A stretch of DNA of 64,000 bases, taken from positions 161,433 to 225,432 of the forward strand of contig JAXLQJ010000007.1 in assembly GCA_046331705.1 (NCBI GenBank), in the 5' to 3' direction. The notes under the pieces are model-generated. The model had not been told where the DNA came from. It made no database searches and was given only the letters and a program-made list of their open reading frames with translations. The DNA comes from JADJOY01 sp046331705 [NCBI: bacterium]. Lineage in GTDB: Bacteria; JADJOY01. Positions 48,183-56,478 of this stretch are shown here, in pieces. Each line of letters begins with the position of its first letter. Within the stretch, counting starts at the first letter, position 1. The translations under genes and the position numbers were made by a program.

Positions 48183-48989
48183 TCACTTGCCTTCCTTGGG
48201 GTCCTTCGCTGCGGGCGGCGGCGGGGGCGGTGCCGCTTCCTGGATTCCGACCAGCTCGACCTCGAAGACGAGCGTGGATTGCGGCGGAATCGTGGGCGGC
48301 CGGCCGTTGGGGCCGTAGGCCAGCTCGGGCGGGATCACGAGCTGCCACTTGTCGCCGACCTTCATCATCTGCAGCGCTTCCGTCCAGCCCTTGATCACGC
48401 CCGTGACCGGGAACTTCGCCGGCTCGTTGCGCTTGTACGAGCTGTCGAACTCGGTGCCGTTGATCAACGTGCCCTTGTAGTGGGCGCTCACGGTATCGGT
48501 GGGCTTGGGCGACTTACCGTCCCCCGACTTGAGCACCTTGTACTGAAGGCCGCTCGCGGTGACCTTCACGCCGTCCTTCTTCTTGTTCTCGTCCAGGAAC
48601 TTCTTGCCCTCGGCGGCGTTCTTCTCGCCTTCGGCCTTCATGGCGGCCTGGCGCTTTTCGATCATCTGCTTCTGGAAATCCATCATGACCTGGCGATTCT
48701 CGTCGGCGTTCATGACCGAGTCCTTGCCCGAGAGCACCTCGGTCAGGCCGCGCACGAGAAAGTCGATGTCGATGTCGGCACCCGCGGGCTTGACGCTCTC
48801 GCCGACGTTCCGCCCCAGGGCGTAGCCGAGCCGCTGCTTCGGAGTCCACGACGCCGTGGCCGGGTTCGGAGCCGGCGCCGGCGCTGCCGGCGGAGCCGAT
48901 GCCGCCGGAGTGGCGTGCGGATCGTCCTCGGCCCGGACCAGCCCGGCCCACGCCATCATCGCCAGCAAGGCGATTCCCATGCGCTTCAT
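48183..48989 (-). CDS. FKBP-type peptidyl-prolyl isomerase (Mip-like)
   Basis: This 268-residue secreted protein has a signal peptide (MKRMGIALLAMMAWAGLVRA), an Ala/Pro-rich linker, a helical dimerisation segment (RLGYALGRNVGESV..., MMDFQKQMIEKRQAAMKAEG) and a C-terminal FKBP domain (SAHYKGTLINGTEFDSSY, WTEALQMMKVGDKWQLVIPP, LAYG). The order matches Mip/FkpA. It helps fold periplasmic or outer-membrane proteins. It is monocistronic and convergent with the PAP2 gene. Confidence 0.92.
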   Translation of the reverse strand: MKRMGIALLAMMAWAGLVRAEDDPHATPAASAPPAAPAPAPNPATASWTPKQRLGYALGRNVGESVKPAGADIDIDFLVRGLTEVLSGKDSVMNADENRQVMMDFQKQMIEKRQAAMKAEGEKNAAEGKKFLDENKKKDGVKVTASGLQYKVLKSGDGKSPKPTDTVSAHYKGTLINGTEFDSSYKRNEPAKFPVTGVIKGWTEALQMMKVGDKWQLVIPPELAYGPNGRPPTIPPQSTLVFEVELVGIQEAAPPPPPPAAKDPKEGK

Positions 48990-49110
48990 TCGTATCTCCT
49001 GAGACGCCGCCCAGCGAGCGACGGCAGAAACGAGAACGGCGGACCAGGCCAGCCCCGAGCCGCCAAGCCGCGAATCATAGCAGCGGGAAGAGCCGGACTC
49101 GCGCGCGTGC

Positions 49111-50544
49111 TCACGAAGGCAGATGAAGCGCCTTCGGCTCGAGGTATTCCTCGAGCCCCCACACGCCGAGCTCGCGGCCTCGGCCGGACTGCTTCATGCC
49201 ACCGAACGGTGCCGCCGGATTGAACGGCGCGCCGTTCACGTGGACCTGACCAGTGCGAATGCGACGCGCCACCCGCTCGGCGCGGGCCCGGTCGTTCGAC
49301 CACACCGCGCCGCCGAGCCCGTAGACGGTCTCGTTGGCGATGCGCACCGCGTCCTCCTCGTCCCGATACGGCACGATGCAGAGCACCGGTCCGAAGATCT
49401 CCTCTTGCGCCACGGTCATGTCGTTGCGTACGTCCGCGAGCACCGTGGGACGCACGAAGTAGCCGCGCGCGAGGCCGTCCGGCGGCTCGACACCGCCCGT
49501 CACCAGGCGCGCGCCCTCGGCGAGGCCTCGCTGGATGTACCCACGCACCCGATCGCGCTGCGTCGCGCTCACCAGCGGACCGAGCTTCGCGCCGCCCCGC
49601 ACGGGATCGCCCACGGTCACGTGCTCCGCTTCGTCCTTGGCGATGCGGATCGCGTCGTCCTGGCGATGCTCGGGGACCAGCATGCGGCTCCACGCCGTGC
49701 ACATCTGGCCCGAGTTGCTGTAGCACTGCTGCACTCCCGCGCGCACCGCCTTCTCGAGATCGGCGTCGTCGAGGATCACGTTGGCGGACTTGCCGCCGAG
49801 CTCGAGCGCCACGCGCTTCACCGAGGCCGCCGCCAGCTCGGCGACGCGCTTGCCGGCGCGCGTCGAGCCCGTGAACGAGACCATGTCCACTCCCGGGTGG
49901 CGCGCCATCGCCTCGCCCACCACCGGCCCCGACCCGCTCAGCAAGTTGAAGACGCCGGCCGGCAGCGCGGCACGCTCGACGATCTCGGCCAGCGCGAAGC
50001 ACGCGAGCGGCACCACCTCGCTCGGCTTGAGCACCACCGTGCAACCCGCGGCCAACGCCGGCGCGACCTTCGCGATCACCTGGTGCAGCGGGTAGTTCCA
50101 GGGCGTGATCGCGGCCACGACTCCCACGGGCTCCTTCACGATCAGCGAATGACCCACGGTCTCCTCGAACGCGAACCGTTCGAGCAGGTCGGCGTAGAAC
50201 CCGAGTGTCAGGATCGGCAAGCCCACGTGGATCTTGGACGCTGCCGAGAGCGGTGCGCCCAACTCTCGCGCGATGAGCAGCGCCAGCTCCTCCTGGCGCT
50301 CGACCAGCCCGCGCCCGATCGCCCGGAGCAGCGCCGCCCGCTCGTGCGGCGCGCGCGCCGACCACGCGGGGAACGCCGCTCGTGCCGCGGCCACCGCGTC
50401 GTCGACGTCCGCGGGCGTACCGGCGGGAACCGAGCCGAGGACCTCCTCGGTGCTCGGATTCACCACGGCGAACGAGCCGCTCTCGCGTGGCGCCACCCAG
50501 GTTCCACCGATGAAGAAACGGTCTCGCACGATCCGCTCGCTCAT
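49111..50544 (-). CDS. NAD(P)-dependent aldehyde dehydrogenase
   Basis: This 477-residue ALDH has [20 protein letters not shown], the cofactor-binding FTGSTRAG, the catalytic glutamate in [11 protein letters not shown], the catalytic cysteine in [13 protein letters not shown] and EEIFGPVL. It oxidises an aldehyde to an acid. The start is taken at ATG 50544 with GGAGGCGGAG upstream. It is divergent from the DUF35/thiolase operon, so the KstR-like operator at 50657-50670 lies in the shared control region (about 113 bases away). A steroid-derived aldehyde is a possible substrate. Confidence 0.92.
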   Translation of the reverse strand: MSERIVRDRFFIGGTWVAPRESGSFAVVNPSTEEVLGSVPAGTPADVDDAVAAARAAFPAWSARAPHERAALLRAIGRGLVERQEELALLIARELGAPLSAASKIHVGLPILTLGFYADLLERFAFEETVGHSLIVKEPVGVVAAITPWNYPLHQVIAKVAPALAAGCTVVLKPSEVVPLACFALAEIVERAALPAGVFNLLSGSGPVVGEAMARHPGVDMVSFTGSTRAGKRVAELAAASVKRVALELGGKSANVILDDADLEKAVRAGVQQCYSNSGQMCTAWSRMLVPEHRQDDAIRIAKDEAEHVTVGDPVRGGAKLGPLVSATQRDRVRGYIQRGLAEGARLVTGGVEPPDGLARGYFVRPTVLADVRNDMTVAQEEIFGPVLCIVPYRDEEDAVRIANETVYGLGGAVWSNDRARAERVARRIRTGQVHVNGAPFNPAAPFGGMKQSGRGRELGVWGLEEYLEPKALHLPS

Positions 50545-50632
50545 CTCCGCCTCCTCCGTCCCTGGCCCGCGGCGAGCATAGCGCGCCATCCCACGCTCCC
50601 CGCTCGGGGGCCGCGAGCGCCCTTCCCGCCCC

Positions 50633-50670
50633 TTGGCAGCCCGGGCTCCACGCGACTAGAACACGTTTCA
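50633..50670 (+). promoter_or_regulatory. KstR-like operator over a sigma70 promoter (site 2)
   Basis: TTGGCA (50633-50638) and TAGAAC (50657-50662) are separated by 18 bases. The -10 box is the left half of TAGAACACGTTTCA (50657-50670), which fits the KstR consensus TNNAACNNGTTNNA. Repressor binding would block the promoter of the DUF35 gene at 50686. Site 2 shares 19 identical bases with site 1 at 31.98 kb. Confidence 0.65.
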
Positions 50671-50685
50671 CTGGAGAGCAGCGAC

Positions 50686-51126
50686 ATGAGCACCGCGAAG
50701 ACGGAAGTGCCGGCGGTCGAAGGTTGGTTCGCAGCGGATGGCGACGGTCCGCATTTGATCGGCGGCCAATGCGAGAAGTGCGGCACGTTCTCGTTCCCCC
50801 GCGAACCGCTCTACTGCAAGAACCCGGCGTGCGATTCGAGCGCGATCCGCGCCGTCCCGCTCAGCCGCCGCGGGCGGATCTGGTCGTACACCAACGCCTG
50901 CTATCAGCCTCCGCCACCCTACGTCGCCGCCCAGCCCTTCGTGCCCTTCGCGATCGCCGCGGTCGAGCTCGAGCGCGAGGGCTTGGTGGTGATGGGGCAG
51001 CTCGCCGAGGGTGTGCGCGTCGAGGACGTCCGGGTCGGTCAGGAGGTGGAGCTGATCGTGGAGACGCTCTTCGAGGACGCCGAGCGCCGCCACCTCGTGT
51101 GGAAATGGAAGCCCCTCGCCGCCTGA
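50686..51126 (+). CDS. DUF35 Zn-ribbon/OB-fold acyl-CoA-associated protein
   Basis: This 146-residue protein has an N-terminal zinc ribbon (CEKC near residue 29 and CKNPAC near 45) and a C-terminal OB fold (IWSYTNACYQPPPPY, VVMGQLAEGV). Proteins of this type (DUF35, ChsH2 C-terminal domain) pair with thiolase-like Ltp enzymes and form steroid side-chain aldolase or thiolase complexes. Its neighbour 34 bases on is such an enzyme. GGAGAG lies just before ATG 50686. Confidence 0.88.
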   Translation: MSTAKTEVPAVEGWFAADGDGPHLIGGQCEKCGTFSFPREPLYCKNPACDSSAIRAVPLSRRGRIWSYTNACYQPPPPYVAAQPFVPFAIAAVELEREGLVVMGQLAEGVRVEDVRVGQEVELIVETLFEDAERRHLVWKWKPLAA

Positions 51127-51160
51127 GCCCCACCTCCGAGACTCGTCGGGAGCGACACAC

Positions 51161-52354
51161 ATGGCCAAGAACGACGTCGTGATCCTGGGTGTCGGCATGC
51201 ACCCGTGGGGCAAATGGGGCAAGAACTTCGTCGAATACGGCGTGGCGGCCGCGCGCGCGGCGCTCGCGGACGCCCAGGTCGAATGGCCCGAGATCCAGTT
51301 CGTCTCGGGTGCCTGCACGATGCGTTGCGGCTACCCGGGCTACGTCGCCGGCGCGACGTTCGCGCAAGCGCTGGGCTGGAACGGCGCCCGCATCGCCAGC
51401 TCGTACGCGGCGTGCGCGTCCGGCTCGATGGCGCTCGAGGCAGCACGCGCCCAGATCCAGTCCGGTCGCGCGGAGGTCGCGCTGGTGGTGGGCGCCGACA
51501 CCACGCCCAAGGGCTTCCTCGCGCCCCAGGCGGGCGACCGCCCGAACGATCCCGATTGGCTGCGCTTCCGGTTGCTGGGCGCGACCAACCCCACGTACTT
51601 CGCGCTCTACGCGCGCCGGCGCATGGATCTCTACGGCACCACCGAGCGGGACATCGCCGCGGTACGGGTGAAGAACGCGGAGCACGGCCTCCACAATCCC
51701 AACGCGCGCTATCGCAAGCTCTTCTCGATCGAGGAGGTGCTGGGCTCGGCGATGGTGTCGGACCCGTTGCGGCTCTTCGAGATCTGCGCGACCAGCGACG
51801 GCGGCGCGGCGGTGGTCGTCGCGAGCCGTGCCTACGCGAAGAAGAAGGGACTCTCGAAACCGGTGAGGATCGCCGCGATCTCCACGGTCACGCCACGCTA
51901 CCCGAGCGCGCAGATCGAGATGCCCGACTTCGCCACCGACTCGTGGGCGGTCGTGCCGCGCCCCGAGCACGCCTTTCGCGATTCGGTCGCGCGCGCCGCA
52001 TACGCCGAGGCCGGACTCGGCCCCGAGGACATGAGCCTGGCCGAGGTCTACGACCTTTCCTCCGCGATGGAGCTCGATTGGTACGAGCAGATCGGACTCG
52101 CCCAGCCTGGCGAAGGCGACAAGCTGTTGCGTGACGGAGTGACGCGGCTCGGCGGACGTTGCCCGGTGAACGCGTCCGGCGGGCTCGCGTGCTTCGGTGA
52201 GGCGGTGCCGGCGCAAGCACTGGCGCAGGTCTGCGAGCTCACGTGGCAGCTGCGCGGCCAGGCCGGCGCGCGACAGGTGAAGAAGGCGCGCGCGGGGATC
52301 ACGGCGAATCAAGGGCTCTTCGGTCACGGCTCGTCCGTGATCCTGACGCGCTGA
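51161..52354 (+). CDS. Thiolase-like lipid-transfer/aldolase protein (Ltp2/SCP-x type)
   Basis: This 397-residue thiolase-fold protein has SSYAACASGSMALEAARA (with the thiolase nucleophile position cysteine), FVSGACTMRCGYPG, EVYDLSSAMELDWYEQIG and the C-terminal VNASGGLACFGEAVPAQ with NQGLFGHGSSVI. The lipid-transfer-protein thiolase group includes mycobacterial Ltp2, a retro-aldolase of the steroid side chain that needs a DUF35 partner. The adjacent DUF35 gene supports that model. The start is ATG 51161. Whether it is an aldolase or a thiolase cannot be told from sequence alone. Confidence 0.88.
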   Translation: MAKNDVVILGVGMHPWGKWGKNFVEYGVAAARAALADAQVEWPEIQFVSGACTMRCGYPGYVAGATFAQALGWNGARIASSYAACASGSMALEAARAQIQSGRAEVALVVGADTTPKGFLAPQAGDRPNDPDWLRFRLLGATNPTYFALYARRRMDLYGTTERDIAAVRVKNAEHGLHNPNARYRKLFSIEEVLGSAMVSDPLRLFEICATSDGGAAVVVASRAYAKKKGLSKPVRIAAISTVTPRYPSAQIEMPDFATDSWAVVPRPEHAFRDSVARAAYAEAGLGPEDMSLAEVYDLSSAMELDWYEQIGLAQPGEGDKLLRDGVTRLGGRCPVNASGGLACFGEAVPAQALAQVCELTWQLRGQAGARQVKKARAGITANQGLFGHGSSVILTR

Positions 52355-52394
52355 GCGCGCGCCCATACGACGCACGCTCGAGCTCGGTCAGCGG

Positions 52395-52424
52395 TTGGCC
52401 TCGCGGGCCGTGGGCCCGTAGACT
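52395..52424 (+). promoter_or_regulatory. Candidate promoter of small lipoprotein gene
   Basis: TTGGCC (52395-52400) and TAGACT (52419-52424) are separated by 18 bases. The start codon at 52456 follows after about 31 bases. Confidence 0.4.
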
Positions 52425-52455
52425 CCCTTCGTCCCCCGGCAACCGGAGTCGAGCC

Positions 52456-53028
52456 ATGATCCGATCGATCGCGCGCATCTCATCCATCGCCTTCCTCGGT
52501 CTCGTCGTCGCCTGCCCGGCGCCACCGCCCCCTTCCGGGCCGACGCCGCAGGAAGAGCTGGCGGCGAAGATGGAAAAGCTCGCGGCCGCCGATCGCGCCG
52601 TGAACGACGAATGCTTCGGCAAGCTCACGCGCGGCGAGATCCCCAGCAACCGATCGTACGTGGAGTGCTACGTGGCCAAGGTACGGCCCGCGTACCAGCA
52701 GTACGGCCCGGAGAACATCGACCTACTCGAATCGCTCGCGAAGCAATGGCGCGCCATCGCGGATCAAGTCGACGCGCGCAAGCTCAAGGCCGCCGACGCC
52801 CAGGTGGCCATGGCCAAGGTCAAGAGCGAGATCGAGGCCGAAGCCCGGCGTCGCGCCGCCGAGGCCGAAGCGCTCGCTCAGAATGCGGCAGGCAGCAACG
52901 CCAAGGAATCGAACGTCGAAGGTTCCTCGGCCGATGCCGTCCAGAACCGCAAGATGTTGGAGCAGGGTCTGCACGACAAGGCCAAGCCCAATCCGAGCGG
53001 CATCCCCGGGCGCCGCGGCGGCGGTTGA
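52456..53028 (+). CDS. Small Ala/Lys-rich lipoprotein, unknown
   Basis: This 190-residue protein has a lipoprotein signal ending LGLVVAC (cysteine at 20). After a Pro-rich linker it forms mostly helix, including a probable coiled coil (LKAADAQVAMAKVKSEIEAE then ARRRAAEAEALAQ). The C terminus is disordered (Ser/Gly/Arg). No family is recognised. GGAG lies 10 bases before ATG 52456. It sits at the end of the FadE/Ipd operon region but on the other strand, convergent with the operon. Confidence 0.72.
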   Translation: MIRSIARISSIAFLGLVVACPAPPPPSGPTPQEELAAKMEKLAAADRAVNDECFGKLTRGEIPSNRSYVECYVAKVRPAYQQYGPENIDLLESLAKQWRAIADQVDARKLKAADAQVAMAKVKSEIEAEARRRAAEAEALAQNAAGSNAKESNVEGSSADAVQNRKMLEQGLHDKAKPNPSGIPGRRGGG

Positions 53029-53064
53029 CGCCCTCGCCCGCCCACGCGGGAATCGCCGCCGCGC

Positions 53065-54234
53065 TCAGCGCGGCAGGCCGAGACCGCGCTCTGCGATGAT
53101 GTTGCGCTGGATCTGATTGGTGCCGGCGTAGATCGTGTCGGCGCGCGTCCACAGATAGAGGCGTTGCAGCTCGTTCACCTGGTAGGGCGCGCCGTCGAGG
53201 ATCTCGCTGGCCGCGCCCAACACGTCGACGGCGAGCTCGCCCAAGCGCCGGTGCCAGCTCGCCCAGTAGAGCTTGGTGATCAGCGCCTCGCGCGACAGCT
53301 CGGGTGTGCCGGCGCCGCTCAGGACACGCAGCGCGTTGAGCCGCATGATCCTGAGACCGATCCACGCGTCCGCCAGCCGCTGACGGAGCAACGGATCGCG
53401 AGCGGCTCCATTGGCTTTCGCCACCTCGATCACGCGCTCGAGCTCCATCTGGAACTGGAGCTGCTGCGCGAGGGTCGAGGCGCCGCGCTCGAACGCCAGC
53501 AAGCCCATCGCGACCTTCCAGCCGCCGTCGACCGCGCCCACCACGTTGGAGGCCGCGGTGCGCGCGTCCTCGAAGAACACCTCGGCGAACTCCGCGGTAC
53601 CGGTGATCTGGCGAATGGGCACCACCCGCACGCCCGGCTGATGCATCGGTACCAGCAGGAACGTGATGCCGTGATGCTTGGCGCCGCTCGCGTCCGTCCG
53701 CGCGAGCGCGAAGCACCAATCGGAGATGGCCGCGAGCGAGGTCCAGATCTTCTGACCGTTCAGCACCCATTCGTCACCGTGGCGTTCCGCCTTGCACTGC
53801 ACGTTCGCCAAGTCGCTGCCGGCGTTGGGTTCCGAGTAGCCCTGACACCACAGCTCCTCACCCGACACGATCGGCGGAAGGAAGCGCTTCTTCTGCTCGT
53901 CGGTGCCGAACGCGATGAGTGTCGGGCCGAGAAGCGTCTCGCCGATGTGGCCGAGGCGTCCGGGCGCCCCGGAACGAACGTATTCCTCGTTGAAGATCAC
54001 TTCCTGCACGAGGGTCGCGGCCCGACCGCCGTGCTCGATCGGCCAACCGAGACACGTCCAGCGGCCCGCCGCCAGGCGCGCCTCCCACTTGCGGCGCCCC
54101 TCGAGCGCCCCGTCCATGTCGCCCGGCCAACCACGCCCGCGGACCTCCGCCAGCTCGCCGCTCAGGTTCTCCGCGAGCCACGCGCGCACCTCGTCGCGAA
54201 ACGCGAGATCTTCGGCGCTGAGGTCCAGTTGCAT
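53065..54234 (-). CDS. fadE30: Acyl-CoA dehydrogenase, FadE30-like
   Basis: FadE30 dehydrogenates the CoA ester of the HIP intermediate in degradation of steroid rings C and D. This 389-residue protein has the ACAD body (LAAGRWTCLGWPIEHGGR, GETLLGPTLIAFGTDEQK, WCQGYSEPNAGSDLA, QKIWTSLAAISDW) and ends in YAGTNQIQRNIIAERGLGLP. Many segments recall mycobacterial FadE30. It is the last gene of the minus-strand operon, 36 bases after the upstream small FadE gene. The name is by resemblance and context, not by assay. Confidence 0.85.
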   Translation of the reverse strand: MQLDLSAEDLAFRDEVRAWLAENLSGELAEVRGRGWPGDMDGALEGRRKWEARLAAGRWTCLGWPIEHGGRAATLVQEVIFNEEYVRSGAPGRLGHIGETLLGPTLIAFGTDEQKKRFLPPIVSGEELWCQGYSEPNAGSDLANVQCKAERHGDEWVLNGQKIWTSLAAISDWCFALARTDASGAKHHGITFLLVPMHQPGVRVVPIRQITGTAEFAEVFFEDARTAASNVVGAVDGGWKVAMGLLAFERGASTLAQQLQFQMELERVIEVAKANGAARDPLLRQRLADAWIGLRIMRLNALRVLSGAGTPELSREALITKLYWASWHRRLGELAVDVLGAASEILDGAPYQVNELQRLYLWTRADTIYAGTNQIQRNIIAERGLGLPR

Positions 54235-54270
54235 GGGTCGCTCGCTCGGCGTTCGAGAGGGAGGCTCGGC

Positions 54271-55425
54271 TCAGAGTCCGATCGCGCGAGCGATGCGCTC
54301 GCGATGGAAGCTCGCGTCTCCGAGCAGCGTCGCGGAGGAACGGGCGCGCTTGAAGAAGAGGTGCACGTCGTGCTCCCAGGTGAAGCCGATGCCGCCGTGG
54401 ATCTGGAGCGCTTCGGCGGCGCACGCCGCGTAGGAATCCGAGGCGTAGGCACGGGCCATCGCCGCGGCGCTCGCGACCTCCTCGTCGCTCGCCGCGGTAC
54501 CGGCTTGCGCCGCGACCTGGGCCGCGTAACGGACCGCCGAGCGCGCCGACTCGACGCGCAACAGCATGTCGGCGCATTTGTGCTTGATCGCTTGGAACGA
54601 TCCGATTGGGCGGCCGAACTGGACGCGCACCTTGGCGTAGTCCACGGCCAGGTCGAGGCAGCGATCGGCACCTCCGACCTGCTCGGCCGCGAGCGCGATC
54701 GACGCCAGATCCAGCACCCGCTCGAGCGCGTGCCAGCACGAACCGGCGCCCCCCATGAGCGCATCGCGCGGCACCACCACGTCGTCGAGCCGGATCCGCG
54801 CGAGACGCCGGGTCTGATCCAGCGTGGGCAGCCACGTGCGCTCGACTCCCGTCGACGTCGCGGGCACCAGGAAGAGCCGGATGCCGTCGATCCCCGCGGA
54901 ACGGGGCTCCCGAGCCGCGACGATCAAGAGATCGGCGCTGTGACCGTCGACGACGAAGGACTTCTCGCCTCGCAGCACGAAGCCCGAGCCCTCGGCGCGC
55001 GCTTCGCACCGGATCTCTTCGGGCGCCACCCGGCCCTCGGCCTCGGCCCAGGCGAGCGTGGCGCGCACGCCGCCCGCCGCGATGTCCGGCAGCACGTCCT
55101 GCTTCTGCTTCTCGGTGCCCACCAGCAGCAGCGCGGGTGTCGCGAGGCAGACGGTCGAGAAGAACGGAGCGCACAGCAGCGTGCGCCCCATCTCTTCCAT
55201 CAGCACCGAGAGCTCGACGGCGCCGAGCCCGAGCCCGCCGTAGCTCTCGGGAATCGCCATCGCCGTCCAGCCGAGCTCCTCGGCGATCCTGCCCCAGACC
55301 TCGGCGTCGAACCCGATCTCGGTTTCCATGCACGCGCGCACCGCGGTCGAGCCCGAGTGCGCGGCGAGAAACCGGCGCGCCGAATCCCGCAGCGCCTGTT
55401 GCTCGTCGTTCAGCAGCAGGCTCAC
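54271..55425 (-). CDS. Acyl-CoA dehydrogenase, small-subunit type
   Basis: This 384-residue ACAD has LNDEQQALRDSARRFLAAHS, MAIPESYGGLGLGAVELSVL, FGRPIGSFQAIKHKCADML and LQIHGGIGFTWEHDVHLFFKR. In the steroid pathway, FadE31-FadE33 type proteins form alpha2beta2 heterotetramers in which one subunit is catalytic. This one lacks the NQIQRNI-type C-terminal flavin motif of the FadE30/31-like partners. The start is GTG 55425, overlapping the upstream stop by 4 bases (GTGA). It is probably a partner subunit of the preceding gene. Confidence 0.83.
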   Translation of the reverse strand: MSLLLNDEQQALRDSARRFLAAHSGSTAVRACMETEIGFDAEVWGRIAEELGWTAMAIPESYGGLGLGAVELSVLMEEMGRTLLCAPFFSTVCLATPALLLVGTEKQKQDVLPDIAAGGVRATLAWAEAEGRVAPEEIRCEARAEGSGFVLRGEKSFVVDGHSADLLIVAAREPRSAGIDGIRLFLVPATSTGVERTWLPTLDQTRRLARIRLDDVVVPRDALMGGAGSCWHALERVLDLASIALAAEQVGGADRCLDLAVDYAKVRVQFGRPIGSFQAIKHKCADMLLRVESARSAVRYAAQVAAQAGTAASDEEVASAAAMARAYASDSYAACAAEALQIHGGIGFTWEHDVHLFFKRARSSATLLGDASFHRERIARAIGL

Positions 55426-56459
55426 GGGTAGACCTCGCGGCTGCCGTCGAGCACCACCGCGGCGATTCGCGCCCGATGGAAGCCGGCATCCCCCCACGCC
55501 GCGGCCAGCGCCCAGATGCGCTTCATCCACAGATGCAGGTCGTATTCCGTCGAGTACCCGATGGCGCCGTGGCATTGGAGCGCCAGCTTCGCCACCTGCT
55601 GGGAGATCACCGAGGCGCGTGCCTTGGCGATCGAGGCGTCGAGCGCGCGGTCCGGGGAATCCGCGGCCACCGATGCCGCGGCCCGATGGACGAGCGGACG
55701 GGCCATCTCGATGGCGGTGAGCGCGTTGGCGAGGTGGTGCTTGATCGCCTGGAAGCTGCCGATGGGCTTACCGAACTGCTCGCGCACCTTCACGTAACCG
55801 ACGGTGAGGTCGAGGATGTGAGCCGCGAGGCCGACGAGCTCCGCCGACGCGCCGAGCGCGCCAAAGGCGCACGCTTCCTCGCGCGCGCTGGCGGCGCTCG
55901 CTCCGATGGCCAGTCGCACGCCATCCGCCTCCGCCCAGTCCACGCGAAACAAGCGACGCGCGCCGTCCACGGACTCGAGCCGCGTACGGGTGGTGGCCGA
56001 ACGCGGGACCGCCCACAACGCTCCCGATCGAAAGGTCACCAGCAGATCCGCGGAGTCGGCGTTCGGGACGAAGGGAGCATCGTCGAGGGCGACGGTGATC
56101 GTGGCGTCGCCGGCGAGCGCGGGCGGCAGCCACTCGCGCTGAACCGAATCCGGCGCGAACCGGGCGAGCAACGGCACCGCCACCGCCGCGTGCTCGAGGA
56201 GCGGCTCCGGCAACGCCGCGCGCCCCGCTTCCTCGAGCGGCAACACCAGATCCGCCGCTCCGAGGCCGAGCCCGCCGTGCTCCTCCGGGCCGTTGATCCC
56301 GAGCAGCCCCAGATCGCCGAGCTGCTTCCACAGACCCGGCACGCGTCCCGTCTCGTTGGACCAGCAGCCGCGCACCGCGGACGCGGGGCATTCCTTCGCG
56401 AGCATGTCGCGAAGCGAGCCGCGAAATCCCAACTGGTCGTCGGTGAACGCAAAGCGCAT
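55422..56459 (-). CDS. Acyl-CoA dehydrogenase, small-subunit type (FadE32/33-like)
   Basis: This 345-residue ACAD is short. It starts at ATG 56459 with AGGAGCG upstream, and has FTDDQLGFRGSLRDML, LGINGPEEHGGLGLGAADLV, FGKPIGSFQAIKHHLANALTA and QCHGAIGYSTEYDLHLWMKR. The central flavin/substrate region is reduced (ITVALDDAPFVPNADSADLL), as in non-catalytic subunits of heterotetrameric FadE pairs. It lies 19 bases after the FadE31-like gene, a likely partner. The exact FadE number is not certain. Confidence 0.8.
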   Translation of the reverse strand: MRFAFTDDQLGFRGSLRDMLAKECPASAVRGCWSNETGRVPGLWKQLGDLGLLGINGPEEHGGLGLGAADLVLPLEEAGRAALPEPLLEHAAVAVPLLARFAPDSVQREWLPPALAGDATITVALDDAPFVPNADSADLLVTFRSGALWAVPRSATTRTRLESVDGARRLFRVDWAEADGVRLAIGASAASAREEACAFGALGASAELVGLAAHILDLTVGYVKVREQFGKPIGSFQAIKHHLANALTAIEMARPLVHRAAASVAADSPDRALDASIAKARASVISQQVAKLALQCHGAIGYSTEYDLHLWMKRIWALAAAWGDAGFHRARIAAVVLDGSREVYP

Positions 56460-56478
56460 CCGTTCGCTCCTGGATGAA

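Noticed and set aside
53164-55431. 755-codon plus-strand frame over FadE genes
   Set aside because: Same reasoning: antisense to two conserved acyl-CoA dehydrogenases.
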